Origin: Alphaproteobacteria bacterium
Lineage (GTDB): Bacteria > Pseudomonadota > Alphaproteobacteria > UBA6615
DNA: 64,000 nt
Direction of reading: 5' to 3'
Assembly: GCA_039980135.1 (NCBI GenBank)
Contig: JBDXCV010000011.1
Span: forward strand, 176,902-240,901
The position numbers and the translations under genes are program-made. This document shows positions 32,970 to 41,972 of the stretch, piece after piece. Within the stretch, counting starts at the first letter, position 1, and each line of letters starts with the position of its first letter. Below the pieces are notes generated by a model that worked only from the letters and a program-made list of their open reading frames with translations, was not told where the DNA came from and ran no database searches.

Positions 32970-34613
32970 TCAACCTCCCGTCACCCGGTCCCAAAGCTGA
33001 TCCGGGTCGGCGGGCAGTTCGTCGCCTCGCCAGGCGATATGGTGATCGGGGCGCAGCAATACCAAATCGGCACCATATACGTCGCGCACCCGCGCCTCGG
33101 TAATATCGACCACGGCATGGGGAATATTCCGCGCTTGTGCGGCATCAATCAACGCACTGGCGCTGGGTGGACTTCCGGAAAGACGCAAGAGCGTGAAGTG
33201 CGCACCGAACCTGTCGAACAGCGCATCGTCCGTTCCGAGCCAGATATGCGGCGCGCGGCCGCCCGGGACCGCGCTCGGCACATATTCGAAGGGTGAATCA
33301 GGCGGTGCCGTCGTGCCGTCGGTCACGATCAGGCTCGATTCGTCATACCGCGCGCCCAGCTGGATGCCGAGCGATCTGAATTCCTCGGTGAAGGTTGCGA
33401 GATGCGCCCCGATGCGGTCGCGTTCGGCCTGACCCGCCGGGGTATCGTCTTCGAGATCGGGAGGTATTTCGAGTCCGGCAACGGCGCTGGCGAACTGATG
33501 CGACATGCTGGTGTTGCGAATCCCGATGGGGCGGCGTTCGGCCTCATAGGTGTCAAGCAGGGCCGGGGGTGCCCAGCCATGAACCACGGCGGCGAGTTTC
33601 CAGCCGAGATTGGCCGCGTCGTCGACGCCGGTGTTCATGCCGAACCCGCCCGTGGGCGTGAACAGATGGACCGAATCACCGGCCATCAGAACGCGTCCGT
33701 CCTGATAACGGTCGGCGACGAGCGCCAGACCGGCCATCCAGGACTTGACCGACAACACCTCGACCGGAATGTCCTGGCCGACGGTCCGCAGGAATGCCGC
33801 CGCCGCGTCGATTGTCGTCTCGTCCTCGTCGGGCGGCATGCGTGTCAGGGCCACGTATTTTCCCTTGGCGTCGAGATTGGCAATGCTCGAGCGGTCGTCC
33901 TTGTTTACCGTCCAATAATGCCAGCCGGGTTCGAAGTTCATGACCTTTTGCAGCGCCGGTGCGTTCACATAGGTGGAGAGCATGCGCCCGCGCATGAATG
34001 TCTCGTCTTCTCCGCCCTTGCCGGCATAGCCGATGCCGAGCGCCTGGCGTACCGTTGAACGGGCGCCGTCGCTGCCAATCAGCCAATCGCAGCGGATTTC
34101 CAGCGTGGTCCCGTCCGCGACACGTTCGACGGTGGCGTTCACACCGTCCGCATCCTGTTCGTAGCTCACCAAACGGTGGCCGAAGCGCATGTCGACCGAC
34201 GGCAGGGTTTCGATGCGCGCCTTGAGGATCGGTTCCACATAGAAAAAATTCGCCCTATGGATCGGTTCCGGCGTCTGGATTGTTTGGTCCGGGTCGCCGA
34301 GTTTTTCAGCGGTCGACGGCATGGGCAGTCGCGCCAGCTCCCAGCCGGCAAAACGGGTCGCATAGACCACGTCGGTGGCATGATCCGCCGGCAACCCGGC
34401 GGCGCGAATTTCTGCTGACATGCCCAGGCGGCGGAAATGCTCCATGGTCCGCGAATTCAGGGAGTTGCCCTGCGGGTGTCCGGCGGTGGTCGGGCTGTCG
34501 GTGATCAGGATGCACGGGACGTCGCGACTGCCGAGCTCGACGGCCAGAGACAGCCCCACCATCCCGGCGCCGACGACGAGGACCGGAGTCTGCAAATCAC
34601 TTTCGGCGTTCAA
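32970..34613 (-). CDS. FAD-dependent aromatic hydroxylase (PheA/TfdB family)
   Basis: Group A flavoprotein monooxygenase, 547 aa, hydroxylating a phenolic or related aromatic with NAD(P)H and O2. The FAD fingerprint VLVVGAGMVGLSLAVELGSR, the DG motif WLIGSDGARSTVRQALGI and the GD motif RVLMAGDSVHLFTPTGGFGMNTGVDDAANL are present. The last 130 residues form the thioredoxin-like C-terminal domain of phenol hydroxylases. I set the start at TTG 34613 (GGTGG four bases upstream, NAESDLQTPVLVVGAG); a longer frame runs to 34670. Substrate unknown. Confidence 0.9.
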   Translation of the reverse strand: MNAESDLQTPVLVVGAGMVGLSLAVELGSRDVPCILITDSPTTAGHPQGNSLNSRTMEHFRRLGMSAEIRAAGLPADHATDVVYATRFAGWELARLPMPSTAEKLGDPDQTIQTPEPIHRANFFYVEPILKARIETLPSVDMRFGHRLVSYEQDADGVNATVERVADGTTLEIRCDWLIGSDGARSTVRQALGIGYAGKGGEDETFMRGRMLSTYVNAPALQKVMNFEPGWHYWTVNKDDRSSIANLDAKGKYVALTRMPPDEDETTIDAAAAFLRTVGQDIPVEVLSVKSWMAGLALVADRYQDGRVLMAGDSVHLFTPTGGFGMNTGVDDAANLGWKLAAVVHGWAPPALLDTYEAERRPIGIRNTSMSHQFASAVAGLEIPPDLEDDTPAGQAERDRIGAHLATFTEEFRSLGIQLGARYDESSLIVTDGTTAPPDSPFEYVPSAVPGGRAPHIWLGTDDALFDRFGAHFTLLRLSGSPPSASALIDAAQARNIPHAVVDITEARVRDVYGADLVLLRPDHHIAWRGDELPADPDQLWDRVTGG

Positions 34614-34763
34614 ATTACCACCCTGTTTGTGAGTTACCGGACCGCGAAAAGGACCGCATTTGCTCCCCACGAAGCAGACGCGCCGTGTACCTTCTGAATA
34701 TAGAGCTTGGAAACCGGCTCATGAACCGGTGAAAATCATTGCGCTTTATCCTGGGAGGGGACG

Positions 34764-35201
34764 ATGGATCTGGAATTCTTCATTCACGTGTCACTGGCGG
34801 GTCTGCTGGCGACCTATCTGCACCTGGTCGGCGCGCTGTGGGCGGATCGTTACGGCCTGCCGCGAATCGATCTGCCGCGGGGCATGACCCAGCTCACCTT
34901 CGGAGACTCCTTCGAGGGACCGGCACCTTATGGCTGGGGAATCGCGGTCATCCACGTAAACGGGATCGCCTTCGCGCTTCTTTATGCCACCGTGATCGCC
35001 CAATACCTGCCGGGTGAGCCCTATATCAAGGGGCTGATCTTCGGCGGCATTCTGTATGTGGGCGCGATGCTTGTCTTCGTACCGTTCTTCCTGAAAGACG
35101 GGTTCTTCGGCTCCAAGGGTCATCCCATGGGCTGGCTGACCGCGCTGATCATTCATCTGATCTACGGGCTGATCGTCGGCTGGCTGTCGCCGATCCTGTA
35201 G
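34764..35201 (+). CDS. Four-helix integral membrane protein
   Basis: 145-aa hydrophobic protein with about four transmembrane segments (near residues 8-26, 60-80, 88-110 and 122-142). Between helices 1 and 2 is a conserved-looking loop LPRIDLPRGMTQLTFGDSF. GGGAGGGGACG precedes the ATG. I do not recognise a named family with confidence. It is convergent with the 2OG-Fe(II) oxygenase gene. Confidence 0.75.
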   Translation: MDLEFFIHVSLAGLLATYLHLVGALWADRYGLPRIDLPRGMTQLTFGDSFEGPAPYGWGIAVIHVNGIAFALLYATVIAQYLPGEPYIKGLIFGGILYVGAMLVFVPFFLKDGFFGSKGHPMGWLTALIIHLIYGLIVGWLSPIL

Positions 35202-35222
35202 CCAAAACGGGTCGTCCGGCAC

Positions 35223-36257
35223 CTAGAAAGAGAATCGGCTCTCTTCTGGCGTCGGCGGTTCCGGCCGCGATTTTCCGAGCTCATCGAGATAGTTCTGGTT
35301 CACGTACCAGTCGCGATAGTCGAGAAAACGCACCGGCTTATACTTCGGCGGATTGTCTGGGCCGACGCAGGTCGGCATCGGATCCGCAAGCGTGTCCCAG
35401 GACGGGCTGAAGAAAAAGGCCAGCGAGTATCGGTCCTTCTTGGGTGGGATCACCCGGTGGGGTGTCGCCATGAACCGACCGTTCGTCCAGCGGTTCAGGA
35501 ACTCGCCCGTGTTGACGATGATCGCGCCCTCGATCGTGTTGGCAGGCAGCCAGCGCCCGGACTGGGTCTGGATTTGCAGCCCCGGGGTGTCGGTCACCGG
35601 CAGCAGGGTAATGAACCCGTGGTCGCGGTGCGGGGCAATCCCGAACTGGTTTTCCTCGCTTTCGACCGCCGGATAATGCTGGTTGCGGGTCGTCCAGAGC
35701 GGGTCGTCGAACATGCCGTCGAAATAGTCGGCAGGCAGGTCGAGCGCGCGCGCATACAGCGGCAGGAGCGCGTATCCCAACTTTTCCATGGCGTCGTAAT
35801 ACTCGATCATCTCGGCCTTCCAGCCGGGAAGCAGGGCCTCGTCGGGCCACTGGTTCGGCCCGAAATAGGGAAGCAGGCCAGCCTTGACCCCGGGATGGTC
35901 GGGGGAGCGCTCGCGCACCATGCGCAGCATCTCGTTGAGATCAGGCTTGGTATTCTCGTTGACGGTTGACGAGACATAGATCGTCGATCCCGGCGGGATG
36001 TAATTCTCGTGCTTGCGCTTCTCCGCATCCGGCAAGTCGAAGAAGCGGACGAGGTTGCCGTGGGTTCGCTCGATCAGCGGGCGCGGCACGTTGTGGTTGA
36101 TGGCGAAATAAAACCCGACATCCTCCTGTGCGTGACGCAATTCGGCGGCGAGTTTCTCCAGGGCGCCGTCTTCGCCGGCCAGATAGGGGCCGAAATCGAG
36201 GATGGGAATTTCCTCATCGGCGAATTCCTCGGAGATCACATTCTCTGCGTTCGACAT
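35223..36257 (-). CDS. Isopenicillin-N-synthase-like 2OG-Fe(II) oxygenase, copy 1
   Basis: 344-aa non-haem iron oxygenase. The N-terminal DIOX_N half (IPILDFGPYLAG, EDVGFYFAINHNVPRPLI) and C-terminal 2OG-FeII_Oxy half are complete. The iron ligands are His and Asp in APHRDHGFITLL and the distal His in ATPHRVIP, with the 2-oxoglutarate Arg likely in KKDRYSLAFF. It resembles 2-oxoglutarate-dependent ethylene/succinate-forming and gibberellin-type oxygenases found in bacteria; the substrate is unknown. A second family member lies at 47759-48787. Confidence 0.9.
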   Translation of the reverse strand: MSNAENVISEEFADEEIPILDFGPYLAGEDGALEKLAAELRHAQEDVGFYFAINHNVPRPLIERTHGNLVRFFDLPDAEKRKHENYIPPGSTIYVSSTVNENTKPDLNEMLRMVRERSPDHPGVKAGLLPYFGPNQWPDEALLPGWKAEMIEYYDAMEKLGYALLPLYARALDLPADYFDGMFDDPLWTTRNQHYPAVESEENQFGIAPHRDHGFITLLPVTDTPGLQIQTQSGRWLPANTIEGAIIVNTGEFLNRWTNGRFMATPHRVIPPKKDRYSLAFFFSPSWDTLADPMPTCVGPDNPPKYKPVRFLDYRDWYVNQNYLDELGKSRPEPPTPEESRFSF

Positions 36258-36367
36258 GTCGTGCCTCGCTCGTTTCAGCGCACTTGTTCGGCAATGTTAG
36301 CGCAGTTTCCGCTTTCGACAAGCGCGGTCGAGGCAAGGTTCACGATGTGAGCGAACCTGTATGGGGC

Positions 36368-38104
36368 TTATTCAGGCCGAATGCCGCGCGCCGCCTCGAC
36401 CGCGAGCGGCGAATAGATCGCCTGGCGCATGCCCTCGGATTTGTCGATGACCACATCGATGACAGCCGGTTTTTCCTGCGCGAGGCCAGCGCGGATCGCC
36501 GCACCGATGTCGTCGGGTTTTTCGATGCGTTCGGCCCAGGCGCCGCAGGCCCGGGCGATACCGGCATAGTCGGTGTCGGGGAAATCATTGCCGTGGGACT
36601 GGTTCCCCATGCCTTCGGCGGTCATACCGAGGCGGGAATTATTCATCACCACATAAACGGGATTGGCCCCGTACTGGGCCGCCGTCAGCAGCACATGCAT
36701 CTGCATCGCGAAGCCGCCGTCGCTGCAGATGCCGATCGCCGGTCGCGCCGGGTCGAGAATCTTCGCGCACAGGGTGGCTGGCAGGGACCAGCTGACACCA
36801 CCCAGGCCGCCGGAGCCGAAATAGCTGTTGGGCCGGCGTGTCTGGAAAAAATGGTTCATCCAGTGGCGGTTGCTGCCGGCGTCGGTGCAGACAATCGCCT
36901 CGGTTGGCACGGATGCGTGAATTTCGGCGACAAGACGCTGGGGCGCGATCGGGATATTGGCTGATGCGAGCATCGGGTCGGCGAAGAAATTCCGCGCCGT
37001 CTTCAGATCAAGGAATGCCTTGCGACGGTCCGCAACCGCGTTTGCGCCGAGTCGCCCGTCCAGGCCCCAGAGCATGAGTTTCAGGGTCTCGTTTGCGTCG
37101 CCGACGAGAGCCACCTCGGCCGGGATGGTCCAGGACGCATTGCGCGCTTCGATATCGATCTGGACGATCCGCTGGCGGTTCGGGTCGAACATCTGCGGAT
37201 GCTCGAAACAGGTGTCCTGGGGTTTCAGCCGGCTGCCGACGACCAGAATCATGTCGGCCATGCCGACGATCTCGTTGGCGAGCGGCAGGCCGGTGTAGCC
37301 CATCGGGCCGGCGGACAGATCATGGGTCTCGGCGACCGCGCCCTTGCCGAGGACAGTTGTCACCACGGGCGCACCGAGCAGATTGGCCATGGCTTCGAGT
37401 GAGTCGAATGCCTTGGAAATGCGAACCCCGTTTCCGGCGACGATCACCGGCGCCTTCGCGGCGATGAGAACCTCCAGCGCCGCATCAATGGCGGCGGTCG
37501 GGGGGACGGACTTGCTGGTGTTCAGGAGCCGCTTCGTATCGTGGATTTCCGGTAGCGCGTTATCGGCGACCGGGTCGCGCAGCGTGTTGGCGCGGAACAG
37601 GCAGGCCGTGGGGCCGGGCCGCCCGGTGATTGCGTGCTTGTAGGCGAGTTGGGTGCTCATCACCGCCTCGCGCGCGGTGTGGGCGACGGCGGTGTATTTG
37701 GTCGTCGATCTGAACATGCCGGCCAGGTCGAACGAGCCGTAGTGCCCGGCACCCGACTGGATCGGGCCGTGCATGACGAACTCGTTATGGTCCGACAGCT
37801 CGGTCAGCACGAGCATTGGGGAGGAGGCGAGAAAAGCTTCGATCACGCCGAACATGCCAGTCGAGCCGGTGAAGCCGCCCTGTCCGGCGAGTATGCCGGG
37901 CTTGCCCGTCAGCTTGCCGTACATGTCAGCCATGCAGGACGCGGTCTGTTCGTCGCGGGGTACGATGGCCCGAATTTCGTCCTGGCGGTCGTGGAGCGCG
38001 CGGTAGATGTCCATGGTCGCGCCGCCGGGCAGGCCGAAGAAATGCTCGGTCCCGGCCTCGATCAGGCAATCGACGATCCGCTCTGCGGCAACCTGCTCGC
38101 TCAT
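36368..38104 (-). CDS. ThDP-dependent enzyme, acetolactate synthase large-subunit-like
   Basis: 578-aa thiamin-diphosphate enzyme with the three-domain PYR-central-PP layout. The activating Glu lies in VPRDEQTASCMADMYGKLTG, the middle domain includes PVIVAGNGVRISKA, and the ThDP motif is CSDGGFAMQMHVLLTAAQYGANPVYVVMNNS. This group includes acetolactate synthase, glyoxylate carboligase, benzoylformate decarboxylase and sulfoacetaldehyde acetyltransferase relatives; no small subunit gene is adjacent, arguing against a biosynthetic AHAS. It follows the 2OG oxygenase on the same strand with about 110 bases between. Confidence 0.88.
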   Translation of the reverse strand: MSEQVAAERIVDCLIEAGTEHFFGLPGGATMDIYRALHDRQDEIRAIVPRDEQTASCMADMYGKLTGKPGILAGQGGFTGSTGMFGVIEAFLASSPMLVLTELSDHNEFVMHGPIQSGAGHYGSFDLAGMFRSTTKYTAVAHTAREAVMSTQLAYKHAITGRPGPTACLFRANTLRDPVADNALPEIHDTKRLLNTSKSVPPTAAIDAALEVLIAAKAPVIVAGNGVRISKAFDSLEAMANLLGAPVVTTVLGKGAVAETHDLSAGPMGYTGLPLANEIVGMADMILVVGSRLKPQDTCFEHPQMFDPNRQRIVQIDIEARNASWTIPAEVALVGDANETLKLMLWGLDGRLGANAVADRRKAFLDLKTARNFFADPMLASANIPIAPQRLVAEIHASVPTEAIVCTDAGSNRHWMNHFFQTRRPNSYFGSGGLGGVSWSLPATLCAKILDPARPAIGICSDGGFAMQMHVLLTAAQYGANPVYVVMNNSRLGMTAEGMGNQSHGNDFPDTDYAGIARACGAWAERIEKPDDIGAAIRAGLAQEKPAVIDVVIDKSEGMRQAIYSPLAVEAARGIRPE

Positions 38105-38197
38105 GTCACGCTTCCCCGCTCAAATACACCAAAGTGGAGCGTAGCGAAGTTTCCGCGCCGGGCAAGGCCGACCCGATTGTTGGCGATCTGCAGGGAC

Positions 38198-40141
38198 CTA
38201 GAAAACCGGAATGACGACCCTGAGCATGAATGTCTGGCCCGTTTGCGGCTCGGCTGTGAACTGGAAGTTTGTCGTGGCGTTCGGGCCCAGTCCCGGGAAG
38301 ATCAGGTTCACGGGTGCACTCGCACCGGCTGTGACCGACCAGCCATCGACATCGCTGAAGATGCCCGAATGGGTATAGCCGAGGCTTGCGCTGGTGCCGT
38401 TTGTGAAACTTACGGATGCCCCGGGGGTGAGGGATGCGGACAGGTCGTCGCTGGTCAGGATGACGCCGTTGTTAAACGTCACATCGCCGCTGTGTTTGTA
38501 GTTGTAGGTCCCATTGATCCCGAGAGATGGCGTGATCAACGCGAAGGGGCCGGCATCTTCCAGGGTGTGGAGATAACTAATGGTGGGCCCGAAATTGATC
38601 GCACCTGAACGGTTGGTACTGGAACCGTTGACGTTTCCGTTGCTGTCGGTGAAGCCGTCGCTGCGCGTGACCGAATAGGAGATGCCGACGGCCGGCGCGA
38701 AGGTCCAGTTGCCCTCCGACCAGCTGCCGCGAATGCCGAAGGTCGCCAGTTGCTGGTTGCTGTCGAAGCTGCTGGTCGCACCGCCGACGTTCAGGTCGGT
38801 GCCAGTGCTGCCCGCAGACACACTGCCTGACAGGGTGATGTTCGGGGTCGGGTTGAACCGAACGAACGGCCCGATCAGGTAGCTGAAGCTGTCTGAGTTG
38901 GAATTGATCGTCGCGGTCTTAGAGGTGTTCGAGGTGAAGGCCGTGAAAACGCCGAGTGCCCAGGCATTGGTCAGCCGATAGTCGAGCCCGACCGTGCCCT
39001 GCCAACTCTTGCTTTCGTATCCCGCGCCGTTGGCATCATTCTCGACGTCCGAGTAGCTGATGTTCGCGAACATATCGAGAGCGGAGGGAAGTTTCGGCCG
39101 ACGGCGGAACAGGGGTTGGTTTGTCTCTGTCTGGCCGAGCCTCGTGTTCGAAGCATTTCGTAGAAGCTCCGAGAGCCGGAACGACGTTGCAAACGCCTGT
39201 TGCGCACCGCGGCGGTCTTTAGCGCCGAACAGGAGAGCAAATTGTGATTGGGAGGGTGTCGCGGTGGTGCCTCCTGCGTTCGTGTGTTCGCGCAGTCGCT
39301 CCCTGGCGCTTTCGACTCGGAGGCGGCCGCGTTCAGCGTCCTTTTGTCGATCTGTGATTAAAACCTGGCCTTGGAAGACGTATGCCAACATGGCTTCCTC
39401 TGTTCTAAGAAGATCCGCATCCAGGCTTTCTAATTCCTCTTCGAGGTTATTGACTGCGATCTGGAAGAGCACCCCCCCGCGTCCCGAATTGCGCAGCGTT
39501 TCCAGTTGTTCTTCCGTGTTCCCAATCTTTATTTTCACGGCCACCAAATCTTGTCGAAAATTGCGGACGTGGTATTCGACATTGTCGCGCATCCACTGAA
39601 TGTTTTCCGTGATTGCCTGGTGATCTTGTTCGGCGTTAAAGAGTTCGCCCTCGAGAGCAACTTTGACGGGATTTTCTTGCGGCCCGAAGACAGTGCCAGA
39701 ATCCAACGGAATATCTGTCGTTGTGGCTCCTCCGTTTCCACCACCAAAGAGCGCTTCGACTTGGGCGTTGTTGTTCGCCACCGCTGCCGCCCCCGCTTCC
39801 GAGGCAGAGGCGGTTGCTGCGGTCAGGCTGACGTTGCCGGCCAGCTGGACAGTCCCGACCGCCGGGGTCGTGTAGGTGAAGGTGGTGCTGCCACCGGCGA
39901 AGTTCTTGTTGGTGATCGTGGCGCCATCGGGCGGCACCGTGCCGGCCTGGACCGTGCCGGTCGGACAGTTCACCGAAGCACCGACCGCGAAACCATCGAT
40001 CGCGGCACCGCCGCCGACGGTACACGCCGCGTGAGCGGGCGCGGTGGAGAATGCGATGGCCGCCGCAACGATCACGCTGCTGGTGAGCGCCGGAATACGC
40101 AAAGCAGATATGAAATGCCGAACTGGTGCGTGAATTGGCAT
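38198..40141 (-). CDS. Autotransporter-barrel outer membrane protein with coiled-coil passenger
   Basis: 647-aa secreted protein. Residues 1-38 are an extended signal peptide ending APAHA. Residues 40-135 are a Ser/Thr/Ala/Gly-rich low-complexity region. Residues about 165-290 form a long charged helical stretch (DLVAVKIKIGNTEEQLETL, NLEEELESLDADLLRTEEAM, KDAERGRLRVESARERLREH) predicted to be coiled coil. The last 280 residues are an alternating beta pattern ending in MLRVVIPVF, a terminal-Phe barrel. The barrel matches the autotransporter beta-domain type. ATG 40141 has GGGAG six bases upstream. It may be an adhesin; no protease motif is seen. Confidence 0.8.
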   Translation of the reverse strand: MPIHAPVRHFISALRIPALTSSVIVAAAIAFSTAPAHAACTVGGGAAIDGFAVGASVNCPTGTVQAGTVPPDGATITNKNFAGGSTTFTYTTPAVGTVQLAGNVSLTAATASASEAGAAAVANNNAQVEALFGGGNGGATTTDIPLDSGTVFGPQENPVKVALEGELFNAEQDHQAITENIQWMRDNVEYHVRNFRQDLVAVKIKIGNTEEQLETLRNSGRGGVLFQIAVNNLEEELESLDADLLRTEEAMLAYVFQGQVLITDRQKDAERGRLRVESARERLREHTNAGGTTATPSQSQFALLFGAKDRRGAQQAFATSFRLSELLRNASNTRLGQTETNQPLFRRRPKLPSALDMFANISYSDVENDANGAGYESKSWQGTVGLDYRLTNAWALGVFTAFTSNTSKTATINSNSDSFSYLIGPFVRFNPTPNITLSGSVSAGSTGTDLNVGGATSSFDSNQQLATFGIRGSWSEGNWTFAPAVGISYSVTRSDGFTDSNGNVNGSSTNRSGAINFGPTISYLHTLEDAGPFALITPSLGINGTYNYKHSGDVTFNNGVILTSDDLSASLTPGASVSFTNGTSASLGYTHSGIFSDVDGWSVTAGASAPVNLIFPGLGPNATTNFQFTAEPQTGQTFMLRVVIPVF

Positions 40142-40313
40142 TCAGGCTCCCGTCTCCCCTAGGACGGTTCCGAATCTACATCAGGGACTCGTGAAGGACT
40201 ACCATTGCATTCACGCGCAGGCGTGTGATTGTGGGTGGCCGAAAGTCACTGTGGTCGAAACTCGGCGTTAATCGCGCTATCACGTTGGTTGGCAATTAGA
40301 CGGAGTGAGTGAC

Positions 40314-41084
40314 GTGAGCAATTGGGTGCGATTTGAGAAAGACGGCGCGGCGAGCTTCGGTGCGCTCGACGGAGATACCATCGCGATTCATGACGGCGAT
40401 ATGTTTGCCGGGGCGACGGCAACCGGAGACACAATCGCATTGGATGCGGTGGTGCTGCTGACGCCCTGTGTCCCCGGAAAGTTTATCGCGTTGTGGAACA
40501 ACTCGCGGTCCGCCGCCGACAAACAGGGGTTGGAACAGCCGGAATATCCGCTGTTCTTCCTCAAGCCGTCGACGAGTTATCTCGCACCCGGCGGCATCAT
40601 CCGCAAACCCGCCGCCTATGACGGCCGGGTGATCTACGAGGCCGAGCTCGGCATCGTCATCGGCAAGTCTGTCAGCAATGTCGATGAGACGGCGGCCGCC
40701 GACGCGATCTTTGGCTTCACTTGTGTGAATGACGTGACGGCGATGCAGTTGCTCAACGCCGACCCGTCGTTTCCCCAATGGGCGCGGGCGAAGGGGTTCG
40801 ATACGTTCGGTGCGTTCGGTCCGGCGATCGTGACCGATACAGATTTTTCCGACAGCACGATCCGGGCCGAGCTCAATGGCCGAGAGCGGCAGAATTATCC
40901 GGTGGCGGACCTGTTCATGCAGCCTGCCGAGATCGTCGCCAAGCTGTCGCAATCCATGACATTGGAGCCGGGTGATCTGATCGCCTGTGGCACCGGGCCG
41001 GGCGCATTGCCGATGAAACCTGGCGCGACCATTGATGTCATCATCGATGGCATCGGCACCCTGTCGAACACCTACGAGGATTGA
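40314..41084 (+). CDS. Fumarylacetoacetate hydrolase family protein
   Basis: 256-aa FAH-fold enzyme acting on beta-dicarbonyl or 2-oxo acid substrates, as in hydroxymuconate isomerase/decarboxylase or acylpyruvase. PSTSYLAPGGIIRKP, the metal-binding EAELGIVIGK, GFTCVNDVTA, and the substrate Lys-containing WARAKGFDTFGAFGP are diagnostic. GTG 40314 is preferred over GTG 40305 because GGAG is eight bases before it and overlaps the earlier codon. The CMD-family gene begins four bases after its stop. Confidence 0.9.
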   Translation: MSNWVRFEKDGAASFGALDGDTIAIHDGDMFAGATATGDTIALDAVVLLTPCVPGKFIALWNNSRSAADKQGLEQPEYPLFFLKPSTSYLAPGGIIRKPAAYDGRVIYEAELGIVIGKSVSNVDETAAADAIFGFTCVNDVTAMQLLNADPSFPQWARAKGFDTFGAFGPAIVTDTDFSDSTIRAELNGRERQNYPVADLFMQPAEIVAKLSQSMTLEPGDLIACGTGPGALPMKPGATIDVIIDGIGTLSNTYED

Positions 41085-41087
41085 CCG

Positions 41088-41636
41088 GTGACGGCGCGTT
41101 TCCCGCCCTTTGACCCGGAGAACCTCCCGGCTGACGCGCGGGCCGTGTACGACCGGATCATGACCAAACGCGGCTATGTGCCCGGGCCGTATCAGTTCTG
41201 GCTGGCGTCGCCGGGGTTTGCCGACCGTATCGAGCCGGTGGAGGAGTTCCTGCGCCACGGTGTGTCCCTCGAAGAACGGCTTGTCGAGATCACGGTTCTC
41301 GTCGTCGCCAAGCATTGGCGCGCCCAATATGTCTGGACGTCCCACGGTCCGGCGGCGGAGAAGGCCGGTGTCGCCCCCGCCATTGTCGAGGCGATTCGTC
41401 TCGGCGAGAAGCCGGTATTTGACCGGGATGACGAGGCGGTCTGCTATCGGTTTTGCGCCGATATGATTTCCGGACAAGGCACGAATGATGCACTTTGGGC
41501 CGAGACACAGGCGATCTTCGGTGAGACCGGTGTCAACGAATTGCTCGGGTTGCTCGGGCTCTACACGTCGGTTTGCCTGACCATGGTCGGCTACCGGATG
41601 CCGACCAAAAACGGTGAGCCCGACCCGCTCCCTTGA
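41088..41636 (+). CDS. Carboxymuconolactone decarboxylase (AhpD-like) family protein
   Basis: 182-aa all-helical CMD-domain protein. The core ERLVEITVLVVAKHWRAQYVWTSHGPAAEKAGV carries the His of the CMD fold but lacks the CxxC of AhpD, so a peroxidase role is unlikely. It starts with a GTG three bases after the FAH stop and is surely cotranscribed with it; together they look like a lower-pathway cassette for muconate-type acids. The exact substrate is unknown. Confidence 0.87.
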   Translation: MTARFPPFDPENLPADARAVYDRIMTKRGYVPGPYQFWLASPGFADRIEPVEEFLRHGVSLEERLVEITVLVVAKHWRAQYVWTSHGPAAEKAGVAPAIVEAIRLGEKPVFDRDDEAVCYRFCADMISGQGTNDALWAETQAIFGETGVNELLGLLGLYTSVCLTMVGYRMPTKNGEPDPLP

Positions 41637-41646
41637 TGTTTGGCGG

Positions 41647-41900
41647 CTAGCCGTTGACAACCGCTGCCGTCACATAGAACTCCGCAGAAGCGCCTTCGAG
41701 GAGCAGCGCCGCTACGCCGACACAGGTGCTCGAAGCCGACATGTCGTCGCCATGGAAATCCATCATCGCCCTCATGGTGATTGGCCGTTCGTTCCGGCTC
41801 ACTCTCGATTGTGTCGGAGACCAGGCCGGACAGGTGGACCGTCTTGCCACCTTCGCCGGCTACGAGGTTCATGAAATACGGTTTGTTTCGGGGGAACGCC
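41647..41900 (-). pseudogene. RidA-family remnant, frameshifted and internally deleted
   Basis: On the minus strand two frames show pieces of a RidA/YjgF protein. The first (about 41900-41790) reads NLVAGEGGKTVHLSGLVSD, like the N-terminal aGgkvyvSG segment. The second, in another frame (41765-41647), reads FHGDDMSASSTCVGVAALL, like the C-terminal DxPARTTVGVAAL. About 60-70 residues of the normal middle are missing and the frames do not join. The end is an in-frame TAG at 41647. Resting on pattern recognition only, this 336-base gap between the CMD and GMC genes otherwise holds no gene. Confidence 0.5.
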
Positions 41901-41972
41901 AAGCGAATGGCATAGAATATAAGTGGGCACCTCGATGATAGGCAGTGGGATCGGCACATAACGGAGAACTTC

